Positions 1 through 10,984 of a stretch of 64,000 bases of DNA are shown piece after piece. The DNA is taken from the NCBI RefSeq assembly GCF_964340395.1, contig NC_135568.1, forward strand, positions 17,260,276 through 17,324,275, read 5' to 3'. The DNA is from Glandiceps talaboti. Lineage: Eukaryota; Hemichordata; Enteropneusta; Spengelidae. Numbering within the stretch: position 1 is the stretch's first letter; each line of letters begins with the position of its first letter. The notes below the pieces were generated by a model. It searched no databases. It saw only the letters and a program-made list of their open reading frames with translations, and was not told where the DNA came from. The translations under genes were made by a program, and so were the position numbers.

Positions 1-3000
1 AATTTGGTTTGAAAACGTCTTGAAATTTGTGTGTTCAAAAATGACAAAAAGGTAACTGAGTTACTATTGTTTTTTCAGGGTATACTTACCAAAGGCTGTG
101 TCTGGACAATCTTGCCAATTTGTGGAACAGTTTGCTTTAGTTTGATCCCAAACAGTACTATGGATGTCGTCCTTTTCTCTAGGACAAGTCAAATCAGAGG
201 GACCTAAAACAAATGAAAACGTGTTTTGTAAAGTTATCAAATTAAACTAAGACTTTTAGATATAATTTCATATGCGTAGAGAAAGACACGTGTCACCGAT
301 ACTATCACTTTGTATATCATACAGACTGAGGTACAAGCCAGGTGCCCCATATAGACAACTGATGGTCACGTGTACTTAGAAATACATTTAGGAAACTAGT
401 TAAATTAAGAGTATATTGATCGTGTTCCATATAAGAAATGTCTAAATATTAACTGTTTGCAAGAAGATAGACAGGTAAGTCGTAGCCAAAGCTGTATGAA
501 TGAGAAACTTAAGGTTAGTTGTTTTGCCAACACATCGTCGTAAACCACAGCCTGTTTTACGGCACCATCCAAGACGCACCGCCAATAGACTATTCGCAAA
601 GTCGCGAAAGAAATAACAGCTCTGGTTTGCCAGAATGACATAGAAGTTAATTTGAGAACTTGAATTCTCTTCATAGATATTAACCCTAGTTTAAGCACGC
701 GACTCAGTCTAATAAATATGCACGCAAAAAGGTAAAATGGTATACGTAACATTATTTCCGTGTACACCTTCATGCCTTTGCCTCATCTGTGGTCATATAT
801 TTAAAATCGTATTCCAGAGAGAACCCAGGTCTTTTTTTTAGACTATAACAGTACAGTCTGTGTAACGTGTTCATCTACTTAACTTATTGTTTTCATTTAC
901 TTCTTTTACACCTCATCAAACTCTCACGGAAGTATTGTGACCAACAAGTATCTTATCTTGGGGTCGAAGTAATTAAAAATAATTAAAAATAAAATAAAAT
1001 TATGACCCACCTACCATATTTAAGTCATGTTATCGAAAACAAACATTTTGTTCCAAATGACTATTGAACCATGATTAGAGGAAGTGAGATATATATAGTA
1101 AGGTTAGCTTTTAAGGTCATTGACAACACTTAAATATGAAAAATACAAGGTCGTGAAAATTGAAAATCCTTAAAATAGAGACGAATATCAATTGTCCCTT
1201 TTACTTTGGCTGATCACAAAGAACAGTATACATGTATAGGTATTGTTTAAAAAGTATGAAATTACAGGTAAAAAGATATCTTTGGAGAAGCCGCTATCGG
1301 TCGTTTTTTTCCGCTTACATCTCCATTAACAGAATGAAATTGGTAACTTGACTATTACCAGTTATATATAGTTAAAGTATACTAGTATTAGTTTGTAAGG
1401 CTGGTATATATATTGTTAGAGACAGTAATAATGGTTATTTATCGTAGTTAGAATACTGCAAGATATGGAGTAACAACTAGCCCCCCCCCCTCCACCCGTT
1501 TCTCCACCTAAGAGAAACAACGAACAATCTAATTTGAGCGTATGCATCATTAATATAAATTGTTACAATTAGGTCAATGAACTAATAACGCTGAATTGCA
1601 CGGACGTGCTCTATGGATTCAGTGCTCATAATAACAATATTATGTGTCCTTAAACTGTTCAAATTCAGATCCGGACTACCAAGGGTGAGTTGTACTATCT
1701 ATAAGGTCAATACTCATTAACAAAGATGTCATCCATTTTAATTAATTATTGTAGTTTAATCAATTAATTAATCTTCAATGTTTTTCAAACACAAGCTGAC
1801 AAGCTTCAATGAACTCACTCACAAGTAATTAAAATAAATTTGTATGTTAATGGTGCGTGAATCCTCAAGGATAAACGAAGTTGATTGACGTGTTGATAAT
1901 AACATGTAACTCGTATTTGTGTCGAAAAATCGAGAAATTTTAACAAATTGGAAACGTAATTGTGTATTCTATATAATAATAAACAATTTAGCTAGTATTG
2001 AAATGCCAGTACTTTTTCTTTTTATTATGCTATATTTCCTTCATGGATAAATGTACGTATTCAAGTGTTTCTTTTCAAATGTCATTATACAAAGGCCTCG
2101 TCGAAGACTATCCTTGACTTTTTCATTTACTTTTCCATTAGGAAAACTGATAGCACGTAAATTGTCGGAGACACAATTCATATCATAAGACGTAACTGAA
2201 TTGATCTAGTGGTAGAAGCGTCTCACACAACACATAAGTCATATTAAAGTGTTATCCATATGTATTCTATTCTCGTGGATGTCAGAAATAAGAAACGCTT
2301 GAAGGTCAAATTAAGTCAAAAGAATATCCCCATTTACTCTGACAAAGTACAAAAGTATGTATAATACGTTGACTGATCGCAAGGTCAACATCTCGAGTCT
2401 GTTTCCTCGAGGGACTGTGGATCATCCAATCACATAGTGTTTCCCAAGGTCGATGCACAAAACACAAAATTGGTACACTTCGACTTTTACACAGATGCGT
2501 AGAACTGGTTTGCCGTGAAAGATTCAACAGTAATACTCAAAGTCACCCACTCTGCTGTATTGGCAGGTAACCTTTGGAACTGGATCATGTAACATTTGTC
2601 TTCCCATTTACTTTGTAATGCCTAGATTCCTACACTATAATAGTCTCCAGTTTGCCCTGTCCATAAAATGGTGCCAACATTCTGAGTTAAAACGCAGATA
2701 TCATGATTTATATACACGTGTGTCGGGGACCCACGATACTAAAGTCTGAACAGTTACTAGGGACGCTCAAAGAAACCCTTGTTTTACACGATTCACAACT
2801 TCTCCCCCTGCCCCAAAGGAACTCTGGCATCACGCAAATAAACAATTCTCAACATTGTGGCCAGAACTTCGGCTGGCATGTGCACTGTGCACCACCATAG
2901 GTGATTGTCAACAAAAAATACAGTTATTCGAACATGCCTATCGGACGATCATGACCTTTCGGCTAAGATCGGTAAAGATCATTACATTTCGGCAAAGATC

Positions 3001-4111
3001 GGGAAGGATCGGACAAATAATTGGTTTTGATCGACTTACTGATAGCGTCTACGTTGCATTCTTCGTTATCTTCAGCTGCATCTGGTATACACATCCCAGC
3101 AACATTTTTAAGGTATCCATCTTCACAGTCACAATAATACGACCCTTGTTCATTAACACAAGTGTCTGACGTAATCAATACACTGCATTCATGCAAATTT
3201 TCAACGCATTCGTCAATGTCTGGAAAATACAAAGTCGTTAAACTTATTCCAAAAAGGAAATGCAATCGTGGTTTTCAATACCTTTCTTTGTATAGTTTAC
3301 AAAATACCCAACCAGTGTGGTTCCAATTACACTCAATTTTAGAATAGGTGGGGTAGGTAGATTTTTTTTATTTTATTATATATTTTTTTTCATATATGAG
3401 TGTCTAGTTCAGGTTTTCTATATTATATGGTCTTTGTGATATTATTTCTTCCTATCAGATGTACAGCCATTACAGATTGGAAGAACACATTTATTTTGTC
3501 TTTTTAAGTTGATCTCAGTTTCCGCATCCACTATTTCTCGCGAGACACAATTTTTTGTGATTTTTTTTCTGGAACACCTAAAAAAGGTTTTAGGGTCGGT
3601 ATTGAAAAACTAGGTGGAGTCTGGTAACCACAATTAGACAATTTTTTTTTTAGGTTTTATGCATAATTTAGTTCTATTGTGAATTTATAAGACATTAGGG
3701 ATACGGAATCAATTTGGGTTTGTGTGTGTTTATATTCAGAGAATCTGTAATTTGTTTTCAAAATAAGTTAATTTGTTGTATGATTACGAACCAAATGATT
3801 AAATCCATTTATGTAACTAAAATAATCATAATTTCAATCATAATCTCAATAGTCAACCAATCAAACCCTTATTACATGTAAATCTTCTTCGGTTGATGAG
3901 GTATTATTACATTATTCCTCAATTCCTTTCTTCATTTGGGGTTGTGTGGAAGATATTTGCTGATAAACTTGGTAATCACAAGCAATCTGATTGTTTATGC
4001 ACGGTAGTGATTCATCATTGATGAAAGGAAGCAACAGACGTATGCTCAGAATGGACGTGACGTAATGATTACTTGTATTCAACAAGTTTGTTTACAAGTC
4101 ACTTCATTGCA

Positions 4112-4162
<51 letters not shown>

Positions 4163-4869
4163 ACACATTTGGAAACGTTTGCACATATTTATAGTTTATC
4201 CCTAGTAGACCTTATTACATATGTCTCACTAATCATTTACCATAATTATTTAGGAAACATGGACTTGGTCTATGTTGCTTTTCATTTAGTAAAGTTAATT
4301 CCAATTCCTCCTCCGTGTTATCACTTCAAAACCATATTTATACATAACTAAGTACTTTATGATTAATTACCTTGGCATACAGGAATTTCTGAACTCCATG
4401 TCCCTGGCCCACATGAGAGGGATCCAGTACCACTGATTCGATAACCAGTCGGACATCTCATCTCTATTTCACTTCCTTCAGTAAACGTGAATTTAGCGTT
4501 AAGGTTACTGTTATCGCCACCGTCTCCAGGGATGTAGGTGCAAATGTGTTGTCCTGATGGGGAAGATAACTACTGGTTTATGAAGTGGACAGAGGCAAAT
4601 ATATAACTTATTGACCCACCCACCCACCCAATCACTCATTCACTCGCCTAACCAATCACTCGCCAGCCAGCCAGCCTCCCTCCCTCCCTCCCTCACACAC
4701 GCAGTGCGCACGCCCGCACGCATGCACACACAAACGCACTCACTCACTCACTCACTCACTCACGCACGCACGCACGCACGCACGCACTCACTCACTCACT
4801 CACTCACTCACTCACTCACTCACTCACTTTGTGAACTGAGTTGTAACTTCTCTTTGAGGAGGAATAAAG

Positions 4870-4908
<39 letters not shown>

Positions 4909-7900
4909 CCCACGCACGCACTCACTCACTCACTCACTCACAGTGGAACTTGAATAGGGTTTACATTTTACAACTGATAACGTAGTAATCAACGCAAATG
5001 TATCATCCAATAATGCATCAATTCACATTATTTGTGTTATCGGCTGGCTGCTACGTTATCAGTTTTAGCACACATGAAGAGATGATAGAGACTACATTAA
5101 GGTGGAAACTATGGAATGGTCATGAACAATTAATTTCATTTTGTCAAAATGTAGAAGTCAAAATGTAAAAGAAAATATTGACACCTTGTCAAGTAAGATA
5201 TTAAAGCAGATATGGCTAACAAAATTACATACCAGCTGACGTCATTTTGGGCTCTGTCGTCTGCTCGACAGAAATGGTCGATGTCTTCCTTGTACTCTCA
5301 TGTGTAGTTGCTTCGCTCGACGTTTGCGGTGGAGTTGTTTTCAGTGGAGTGGTTTGCAGTGGAGTCGTTTGCAGTGGGGTTGTTTTCAGTGGAGTGGTTT
5401 GCAGTGGAGTTGTTTTCAGTGGAGTGGTTTGCAGTGGAGTTGTTTTCAGTGGAGTGGTTTGCAGTTGAGTTGTTTTCAGTGGAGTGGTTTGCAGTGGAGT
5501 TGTTTTCAGTGGAGTGGTTTGCAATGGAGTTGTTTTCAGTGGAGTGGTTTGCAGTGGAGTTGTTTTCAGTGGAGTGGTTTGCAGTGGAGTTGTTTTCAGT
5601 GGAGTGGTTTGCAGTGGAGTCGTTGGAACTATAATAATGGTGTAAGTCACCGAAAACGTTATTATAATATAAATGTTGCGATTTAGTAAGCAAAATTTAC
5701 AATACGTAGATTTTTACGGCACATGCACAAACAATTAATGTACATGAAATGTTAATTTTCTTATTTTGTTAAAAATAATTGCGTGTATTAAAACAATTTT
5801 ATACAATGTGCCACATACAGATGAAAGGAACATTCTAGTATACCATGCATGAGACTGGTTCAACAAAAATGTGTATTATATTATACTAGTATATTGATGG
5901 TTGAAATCGAGGGATCTGATTGGTCTAGACATCGAACTAGCGCGTCTAAAACGAGTGATAATGCACTGCTGGTACGATAATGCACTGCTGGCACACGTCC
6001 AAATTTTGTTTGTTTTACGGTCGAGCGTTGAGTTGTAGTTCGCTGTGATACTGATAGTGAACTCTTTCGAATTGTCAGACAGAGGAGGGTTTTCTCTCAA
6101 TGAGACAATATTTTATGAGAAATTATTGAAGGAAATTTCGAAAGCAACCAAGTCATCGCGTATTTGTTCAAATCATCGTCTACTACATGTACTAAGGTCA
6201 AGGCATGCACGAAATCGGTCCCAGCCTCGGCGCGGCTAGCTGGGGTGGAAACATTGGTGATCATGAGCTGCCCTGTCCTGTCATAAAAATGAAGCAAGTG
6301 ATAGAGCTTACACTGGCCGACTTACCATTAATCTAAATAGAAATTTGTCTGGGATCCTGTCCTAGAGTATCAGTCATCAATCCGAGAGGGAAATCCCCAA
6401 ACCCGAAAATCTACTGACGTAACTTCCAGTAATATAAATACATTGTAAATATCAACCTGTCTATCACTTCACCGAGTCGCGAATTCGGCCGGGAACGATC
6501 GAAGCATGCTGTATTCAATAAACCACTTCAAGTTTATACCTTGAGTCAAACAGGTTGTTTATTCATCACTGTCCACTTTTAATGAGCCGATCAATGTACA
6601 GATTATCCCTAGAAACGATTCGCAGATAAAATAAATCCAGTCGCTGCACGACGTTCACGTTGAGGCCAAGATCAGCTGTCTTGAAAGCAGCGTTATTGTT
6701 ATGCAAATTAGTCACAGGGGCGCATATGAAACGAGAAAACGTTAGTTCTTATCTTGTTTCCGATACTTTCAATAAACTGGTATAATATAATAGCGATAAA
6801 CCACCCCCCGGGGAAGGTATACCACTCGGTTTTGACCAGTGAACTCAATATATGCACTCGCTATCGCTCGTGCATATATTTCGTTCACTGGTCAAAACCT
6901 CTTGGTATACCATCCCCAGGGGGTGGTTTATTGCTTAAATATATACTCTGGTAGTTCTAATAATGTCACGACAACGCGTGTGTCTACGTCACGACAACGC
7001 GTGTGTCTACGTCATGACATCGCGTGCGTCTACGTCACAGGTTCTACTGTGTTCGAAATATGAGTAAAAAAAACTCGAAATTCCTATTACATTCCCTTGA
7101 GTTTTGAAAAAAAAACTGATACTGGCGATGGTAAACTAAGTCTTTATGTTATTCCCCAATATTTGTCTTTATTCAGCTGGAAAATACTCGTACGTGACCT
7201 AAGGTTTGTCACTTCCTGTCTAGCGACTCGTAGTGACAAATGCTCCCTAGGTCTTTCGTATTTTCCTTGGCTGAATGAAGGAAAATATTGGGAAATAGTA
7301 TCTAATTATATTCTTATCAGCAACATTTGTCGAAACTGCCAATGAAATATAAGACAGACGGGTACCCCTAACTATATGGTGGTGCGAAGTAAAGTACACG
7401 TACCAGACAATTCACTATATAGTGGTGTGAGGTAAGTTACACTTATCAGACAATTCACTCTATAGTGGTGTGGGGTAAGGTACACTTACCAGACAAATAA
7501 CGATATAGTGGTGTGGGGTAAGGTTCACTTACTTGTCACTTCGCATATGTAGCCGTAAGTAAAGCTACAACTTTTGTCGTTTAGGGTGTACGAAGGTGGC
7601 TGTAATCTTGCACAGAATTCGTCGCCGATATCGTTATCGGGAGATCCGGCTGACCATATGGATGTGTCGTCAAAGGCTCCACCACTCTCCCAATTCCAAG
7701 GTTCTCCAATTCCTGTGATGTAGGCGCCTACCCAGTAATCGACGTTATGACTGGATAACATATTTTGTACAGTGGTGAATTCCTTATTAGTTTCAAAACT
7801 AGCTAAATAGCCTCCATGGTCGACAATACAAATTTTTTTGGCGTCACTGTATACTAACGTAGTTGAAACTACAATGTAACATGAAGTTCCATGTGTTGTT

Positions 7901-9754
7901 ATACAATCTGAAAAAAATGTGACAAAGTTACCTTTCTACCCTTAATTTATATTCATGACCAATTTATATCAGTACTCATAATTGCAACTTTTATATTGCT
8001 GTGTAAACTGTTGTAGTTACCATAATTTTCGGTCCTCAGTATTACAGTTTTTAATATATTTAAACTTAAGTCCCCGGTGAAGCAAACGTTAATTCAAAAC
8101 CGTGTCGAATCCTTAGGAAGTATTCAGTTATTACAGGAGGGGAGGACCAGTGGAAGTCAAGCTGGTCTGTTGTTTAAAAATATGGCCCTCTCTGAATATC
8201 ATTTCTGTCAAACGTGACCCTTCCCCTGCTAATATATTTCAATAAATATAGCTGAATACTGTTTCCCTGTGAAATGTTGTCATAGGTCCCAATATTACGG
8301 GAGACAGCGGCAACGTTAACACAAAACAAAATGACAACCACTTTCAGTAATTAGATGGACATTGTGAAAATAAACATAACATTGAAGCATCTAATTTGTA
8401 TGAACGTGCAAAACATAATATTCACCGTCATAATTACACTAGTGCTTACGCCCGAGGAATTCTTTTCCGAATGCACACGGCACTATGTATCAGTTTCTTT
8501 CACACGTATTCATTTCAATACCTTAGTACATGTAATATTTCTATATTACGTTATGCCCATTCATTTTTATACGTCCATCATTTAATATTTCTATTTATGA
8601 CTCCATATTGTGATCATGTCCATTTCATAGGGTAATCGTTTAACAAAAATAAATCATAAGACCCCCCTCCCCCCAAAAAAGAAAAGATATTCGTTTCAAA
8701 TTATGTTCATAAATATCTACAGATGTTCTATATATGTGGACCACACCTACACCTCGAATGGTGAATGACAAACTTTACCACGCAAGACATTGACGGTAAT
8801 TTCACAACGTACCGAAATGCTAACAATATATATATGTATATATATACAGTTTTGGTGGTTCTGGAACTCTTTCTTGGTTGTAACTCGGAGTTTCACGCAT
8901 AGTGCGATCATCAGACAACATACAAACCACGAACAATCCCTCACTAATAAAAGATACCACAGCTGTACTGAGCTGTCAAAACATGTCTGGAACTTAAAGG
9001 GGAAAGGTCAAGAATATAGCATTGCCTGGTCAGTCATCACACATTCGGCTTCCTATTCAAATGTATCGAAGTGGTTTGACCTTACCAGGCAGAAAAGCGA
9101 TGCTGACAAATTGAATTTATTATCAAGTAAGGCCTAATAAAAAAATTGTGTGATTCTGATTACGCTCAATTTTAGAATAGGTGGGGGTATTTAGATTTAA
9201 AAAAAAATTTCATGAGTGAGTCAGTGTCTAGTTCAAGTTTTCCATTCTTTTCCAAATGGTCTCTATGTTATTTATTTCTTCCTATCAGATGTACAGCCAT
9301 TACAGATTGAAAGAACAGGTTTTAATTTTGTCTTTTTAAGTTGATGTCAGCTTCCGCATGCACTATTTCATATGAGACTTCACAATTTTTTGCGATTTTA
9401 TTATTTTTTTCTCGAATACGTAAAAAGAAGTTTAGGATCGGCAGTGAACAATTAAATGGGTTGGGGTAATCAAACAACTATTGTGTAGGCCTAAACGTTC
9501 AGAATTGATAGACAAGTGCAATATCAAAATAGATATGTATTGATCAACTTCCACTGTGGCACCCATATCATGTGAAATAGAGTTTTTGAACTTTGAACTT
9601 CATAGAACTATACCGTTAGTCTTCTGATGATGGCAACAGCTTGAAACACTGTGTAACGGCTCCGATGTATCTTGCTTGATACGTTTATTTACATCACTCT
9701 ACATGCATGCATTGAGCACTGTTCACTCCAGCATATACATTTCGCATATACTGA

Positions 9755-9850
<96 letters not shown>

Positions 9851-9971
9851 GAAAATACCTTTTACATATTAGTTACTGACCTGTTTGTGCATGAACATTG
9901 AAAATGATCGTCCCATGGAATATAATACTTGTCACAAGCAAAAACTTAAAAACGTCGACGTCCACAGCCAT
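1..9971 (-). CDS. Receptor B: adhesion-GPCR-type gene, 5' part (signal peptide, C-type lectin, mucin-like, sushi, cbEGF, HRM start); runs off left edge
   Basis: Six coding exons on the minus strand: 9971-9881, 7907-7533, 5628-5233, 4553-4371, 3219-3040 and 203-90. They join in frame through phase 1 at every junction and give 446 residues plus one base. Domains: signal peptide 1-about 28, C-type lectin 31-155, Thr/Pro repeat 156-287, sushi 288-348, calcium-binding EGF 349-408, first half of an HRM-like domain from 409. The last exon matches the equivalent exon of receptor A (44164-44057) in cysteine spacing and phase, so the missing 3' part is inferred to be a GAIN domain plus 7TM. That part is outside the window, so the GPCR identity rests on the paralogy. 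The gene could instead be a secreted or single-pass lectin. Bases 1-89 are intron. Confidence 0.8.
90..203 (-). CDS. Receptor B exon 6: first half of HRM-like domain
   Basis: Acceptor TTTTAG at 204-209 and donor GTAAGT at 84-89; 114 nt, phase 1-1. Translation starts [11 protein letters not shown] and includes [11 protein letters not shown] and DCPDTAFG. Receptor A's exon at 44057-44164 has the same layout (SPRITC, TWNETVANCS, PCPNIAYG). The Cys-W-x-x-T-x-A-x-C-S pattern followed by a Cys-Pro fits the hormone-receptor (HRM) domain of adhesion GPCRs. The second half lies beyond the left edge. Confidence 0.8.
204..3039. other. Intron of receptor B, 2.8 kb
   Basis: Intron between the HRM and EGF exons. 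It is AT-rich, with no open frame I can assign. It has a C-run at 1481-1490 and short A/T runs. At 2889-3030 the word GGAAAGATC and variants recur four to five times close to the EGF exon donor. I see no transposon coding sequence. Confidence 0.5.
3040..3219 (-). CDS. Receptor B exon 5: calcium-binding EGF domain
   Basis: Acceptor TTTTCCAG and donor GTAAGT; 180 nt, 60 residues, phase 1-1. It starts with the calcium-binding signature DIDEC, followed by six-cysteine EGF spacing (C-V-E-N, HEC, DTC, YYCDC, GMC) with G-x-Y before the last loop. An acidic linker (DAAEDNEEC) follows, and receptor A has the same arrangement. The frame is open upstream of the acceptor, but the DIDEC boundary and shared phase fix the exon start. 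Confidence 0.9.
3314..3657 (+). mobile_element. Family B short foldback element, copy 1 (non-autonomous DNA transposon-like)
   Basis: A repeat of about 340 bp in the intron of receptor B. It begins near TGTGGTTCCAATTACACTC and ends near GGTAACCACAATTAGAC. Related copies occur at 9130-9495 and 32778-33101 (same strand) and at 20259-20622 and 41715-41937 (reversed). Shared internal words include ACTCAATTTTAGAATAGGTGG, TGTCTAGTTCAGG, GATGTACAGCCATTACAGA and TTTTTAAGTTGAT. Better-preserved copies start and end with TAGGCCTAAA, forming short terminal inverted repeats. There is no coding capacity. Confidence 0.75.
4113..4168. repeat. (CA)n microsatellite
   Basis: Near-perfect CA dinucleotide run of about 55 bp in the intron between the sushi and EGF exons of receptor B. 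Confidence 0.95.
4371..4553 (-). CDS. Receptor B exon 4: sushi/CCP domain
   Basis: Acceptor CCCCATCAG and donor GTAATT; 183 nt, 61 residues, phase 1-1. The four-cysteine sushi pattern is visible: ICTYIPG, then [12 protein letters not shown], then [15 protein letters not shown]. The conserved Trp precedes the last Cys. Receptor A exon 2 is its counterpart, with the same C-P-x-GY and C-x-x-x-x-W core. Role by family knowledge: protein or carbohydrate binding in ectodomains. Confidence 0.9.
4612..4950. repeat. Compound microsatellite: (ACTC)n, (GCAC)n, (ACA)n
   Basis: Intronic block of short tandem repeats: CACC and TCCC runs, then CTCA runs, a CGCA run, a second CTCA run, AAC repeats at about 4870-4909 and a last CTCA run to about 4942. 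Open frames across it are artefacts of repetition. Confidence 0.95.
5233..5628 (-). CDS. Receptor B exon 3: Thr/Pro-rich mucin-like stalk with a 30-bp VNTR
   Basis: Acceptor ATTATTATAG and donor GTATGT; 396 nt, 132 residues, phase 1-1. In the spliced frame the exon encodes about nine copies of the ten-residue unit [10 protein letters not shown], then a non-repetitive Ser/Thr-rich tail ([14 protein letters not shown]). Such a sequence is expected to be heavily O-glycosylated and extended, spacing the lectin head from the sushi/EGF part. One unit carries P-to-Q and one lacks the Lys half. The array is open in several frames; only this frame agrees with both neighbouring exons. Confidence 0.85.
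5331..5625. repeat. 30-bp coding minisatellite inside exon 3 of receptor B
   Basis: The plus strand alternates the 15-mers GGAGTGGTTTGCAGT and GGAGTTGTTTTCAGT, making a 30-bp unit repeated about nine and a half times with very few substitutions. The uniformity implies recent expansion or homogenisation, and copy-number variation between alleles is likely. Confidence 0.95.
6785..7345 (+). mobile_element. Family F foldback repeat, copy 1
   Basis: Two hairpins flank a short tandem repeat. Hairpin one is 6789-6936: its arms contain ATAAACCACCCCC, GGTATACCA and TTTTGACCAGTGAA and pair with their reverse complements around a loop near 6865. Then about 6961-7040 carries three tandem copies of a 23-mer containing ACGTCACGACAACGCGTG. 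Hairpin two is about 7150-7299, with arms around CCCAATATTTGTC and GACAAATATT-like words. The tandem and second-hairpin parts recur on the opposite strand at 23036-23300, so this is a dispersed element. It has no coding sequence. Confidence 0.7.
7363..7532. repeat. About 50-bp tandem repeat next to the lectin exon donor
   Basis: Three to four imperfect tandem units contain TATAGTGGTGTGGGGTAAGGT and ACACTTACCAGACAA. On the transcribed minus strand each unit supplies a word resembling the genuine donor (GTAAGTG, GTAAGTG, ATAAGTG, GTACGTG). The array begins exactly at the end of the lectin exon. Confidence 0.85.
7533..7907 (-). CDS. Receptor B exon 2: C-type lectin domain
   Basis: Acceptor TTTTTTCAG and donor GTAAGT; 375 nt, 125 residues, phase 1-1. 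Hallmarks of a C-type lectin fold in order: [11 protein letters not shown] near the start, a first helix with [15 protein letters not shown], the WVGA core (DYWVGAYI), [15 protein letters not shown], then DEFCARL, LNDKSC and the final YGYICE. The usual sugar-specificity triplet (EPN or QPD) reads SPD, and the WND triplet reads LND. Calcium and sugar binding may therefore be altered; the cis-proline is kept. A whole lectin domain in one symmetric exon is ready for exon shuffling. Confidence 0.9.
8103..8300. mobile_element. Degenerate family C-like repeat
   Basis: TTATTACAGGAGGGGAGGACC followed by GTGACCCTTCCCCTGC resembles the G-rich and C-rich inner ends of family C elements (for example 19035-19628 and 63138-63925). 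The ends are eroded, so limits are approximate. Confidence 0.4.
9130..9495 (+). mobile_element. Family B short foldback element, copy 2
   Basis: Bounded by GGCCTAATAAA at the left and TGTAGGCCTAAA at the right, i.e. short inverted termini. Internally it shares ACGCTCAATTTTAGAATAGG, GATGTACAGCCATTACAGAT and CTTTTTAAGTTGATGTCAG with the copies at 3314, 20259, 32778 and 41715. Non-coding. Confidence 0.8.
9755..9850. repeat. (AT)n microsatellite, about 95 bp
   Basis: Almost uninterrupted TA dinucleotides, about 30 bp from the donor of the first exon of receptor B. Likely unstable and prone to assembly error. Confidence 0.95.
9881..9971 (-). CDS. Receptor B exon 1: signal peptide
   Basis: ATG at 9971 (minus strand), 30 codons plus one base, donor GTCAGT. 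It translates as [15 protein letters not shown] then [15 protein letters not shown], a hydrophobic core with a plausible cleavage after the A of VHA. The phase-1 donor matches the lectin exon acceptor. I see no coding sequence upstream that would join to it. Confidence 0.8.
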
Positions 9972-10822
9972 CGTTAGAGTCGCGTCCAATGTGTCTAAAT
10001 ACAGACTGAACAATGTCAGTTAAACGAAGCGAGTAATCATGCATATATAAGCAGGTGAGTAATTTAAATATATAAATTAATCAACGTAAAGAGGATTTTT
10101 AGATGATTAATTTGCTAATTAAAGTCTCTTCATGATATAGTGCAGCAATCGAATCCGGTCTATGAATCCTCATTGCCATCATAAAAAGTCTCACTTTAGT
10201 TATGTTTGAATAGGATCAATTTCATTTTTAAAGGGAAAACCATGAGTTGAGGTATTCTAACAAATACAATACTTTCAATCTCTCAGTAAATTGTCATGTA
10301 CAGATATATCAATCAGTATGCATTTTTTTCCATCTACTGTCCAGTATAAATTAGAGTCTTCAGGAGACAACCTGTATGAACCTGACAAGATATATGTAGA
10401 TGAAGCAATACATTCCTGAGTTCACTGGGAGTGGACTTGAAATTCTTTTAAAGAGGCACGATACGTCAGTTTCGTTCAAATCTGCGGATTACCATTAGTC
10501 TCTCAAGGAAACAAATGTATACTGTTGCTCTCCTACTCCTAGTAATATGCCTAACTCCCCATCTTTCTACAGAGTTTCACTTTTGCCTAACTCAACATCA
10601 TTCAATTGCATTGTATTTTTGCTTAACTCCACATCACTCGACCGAGTTTTATTTGTTAAAGAGTTAGGTAGCCGTTTAGAAAGTAAATGTAGTTCATACA
10701 ATGACCCTACAGCATGTCAACTGAGAGGATTTCACAAAGTAACCACGTTTTTAGGAATCTCAGAAGCATATAGGTATTGATAACATTAAAACATATCCTA
10801 CAGGGATGAATGAACTAAACAC

Positions 10823-10827
<5 letters not shown>

Positions 10828-10889
<62 letters not shown>

Positions 10890-10903
10890 ACACACACACA
10901 CAT
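10828..10903. repeat. (CA)n microsatellite
   Basis: About 75 bp of CA dinucleotides with one interruption. Confidence 0.95.
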
Positions 10904-10984
10904 GTGAAAAATAATAAACCTTTTAGCCAATCACATAGTCATAGTGAACCACCGAATTTTACAAACTTTGGAATCTTGATCGTC

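Larger units (their letters stand above)
5629..7532. other. Intron of receptor B between lectin and mucin exons, 1.9 kb
   Basis: Contains a repeat-derived stretch at about 5880-6300 (with a duplicated GATAATGCACTGCTGG near 5957-5990), the family F foldback unit at 6785-7300 and the 52-bp tandem donor duplications at 7363-7532. An open frame of 64 codons at 6045-6239 has no recognisable domain and is probably transposon-derived or random. Confidence 0.5.
7908..9880. other. First intron of receptor B, 2.0 kb
   Basis: Holds a degenerate family C-like stretch (8103-8300), a family B element (9130-9495) and a long AT microsatellite (9755-9850). I see no other gene. Confidence 0.5.

Noticed and set aside
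2200-2260. Possible tRNA (TAGTGGTAGAAGCG resembles an A box)
   Set aside because: No B box or cloverleaf partner follows.
5298-5693. Alternative frame of the stalk exon (Asn/Ser/Thr-rich) as the real product
   Set aside because: Only the Thr/Pro frame agrees with the phase of the lectin exon upstream and the sushi exon downstream.
6045-6239. 64-codon frame as a small gene in the receptor B intron
   Set aside because: It sits beside repeat-derived DNA, overlaps an antisense frame of equal length, and matches no domain I recognise.
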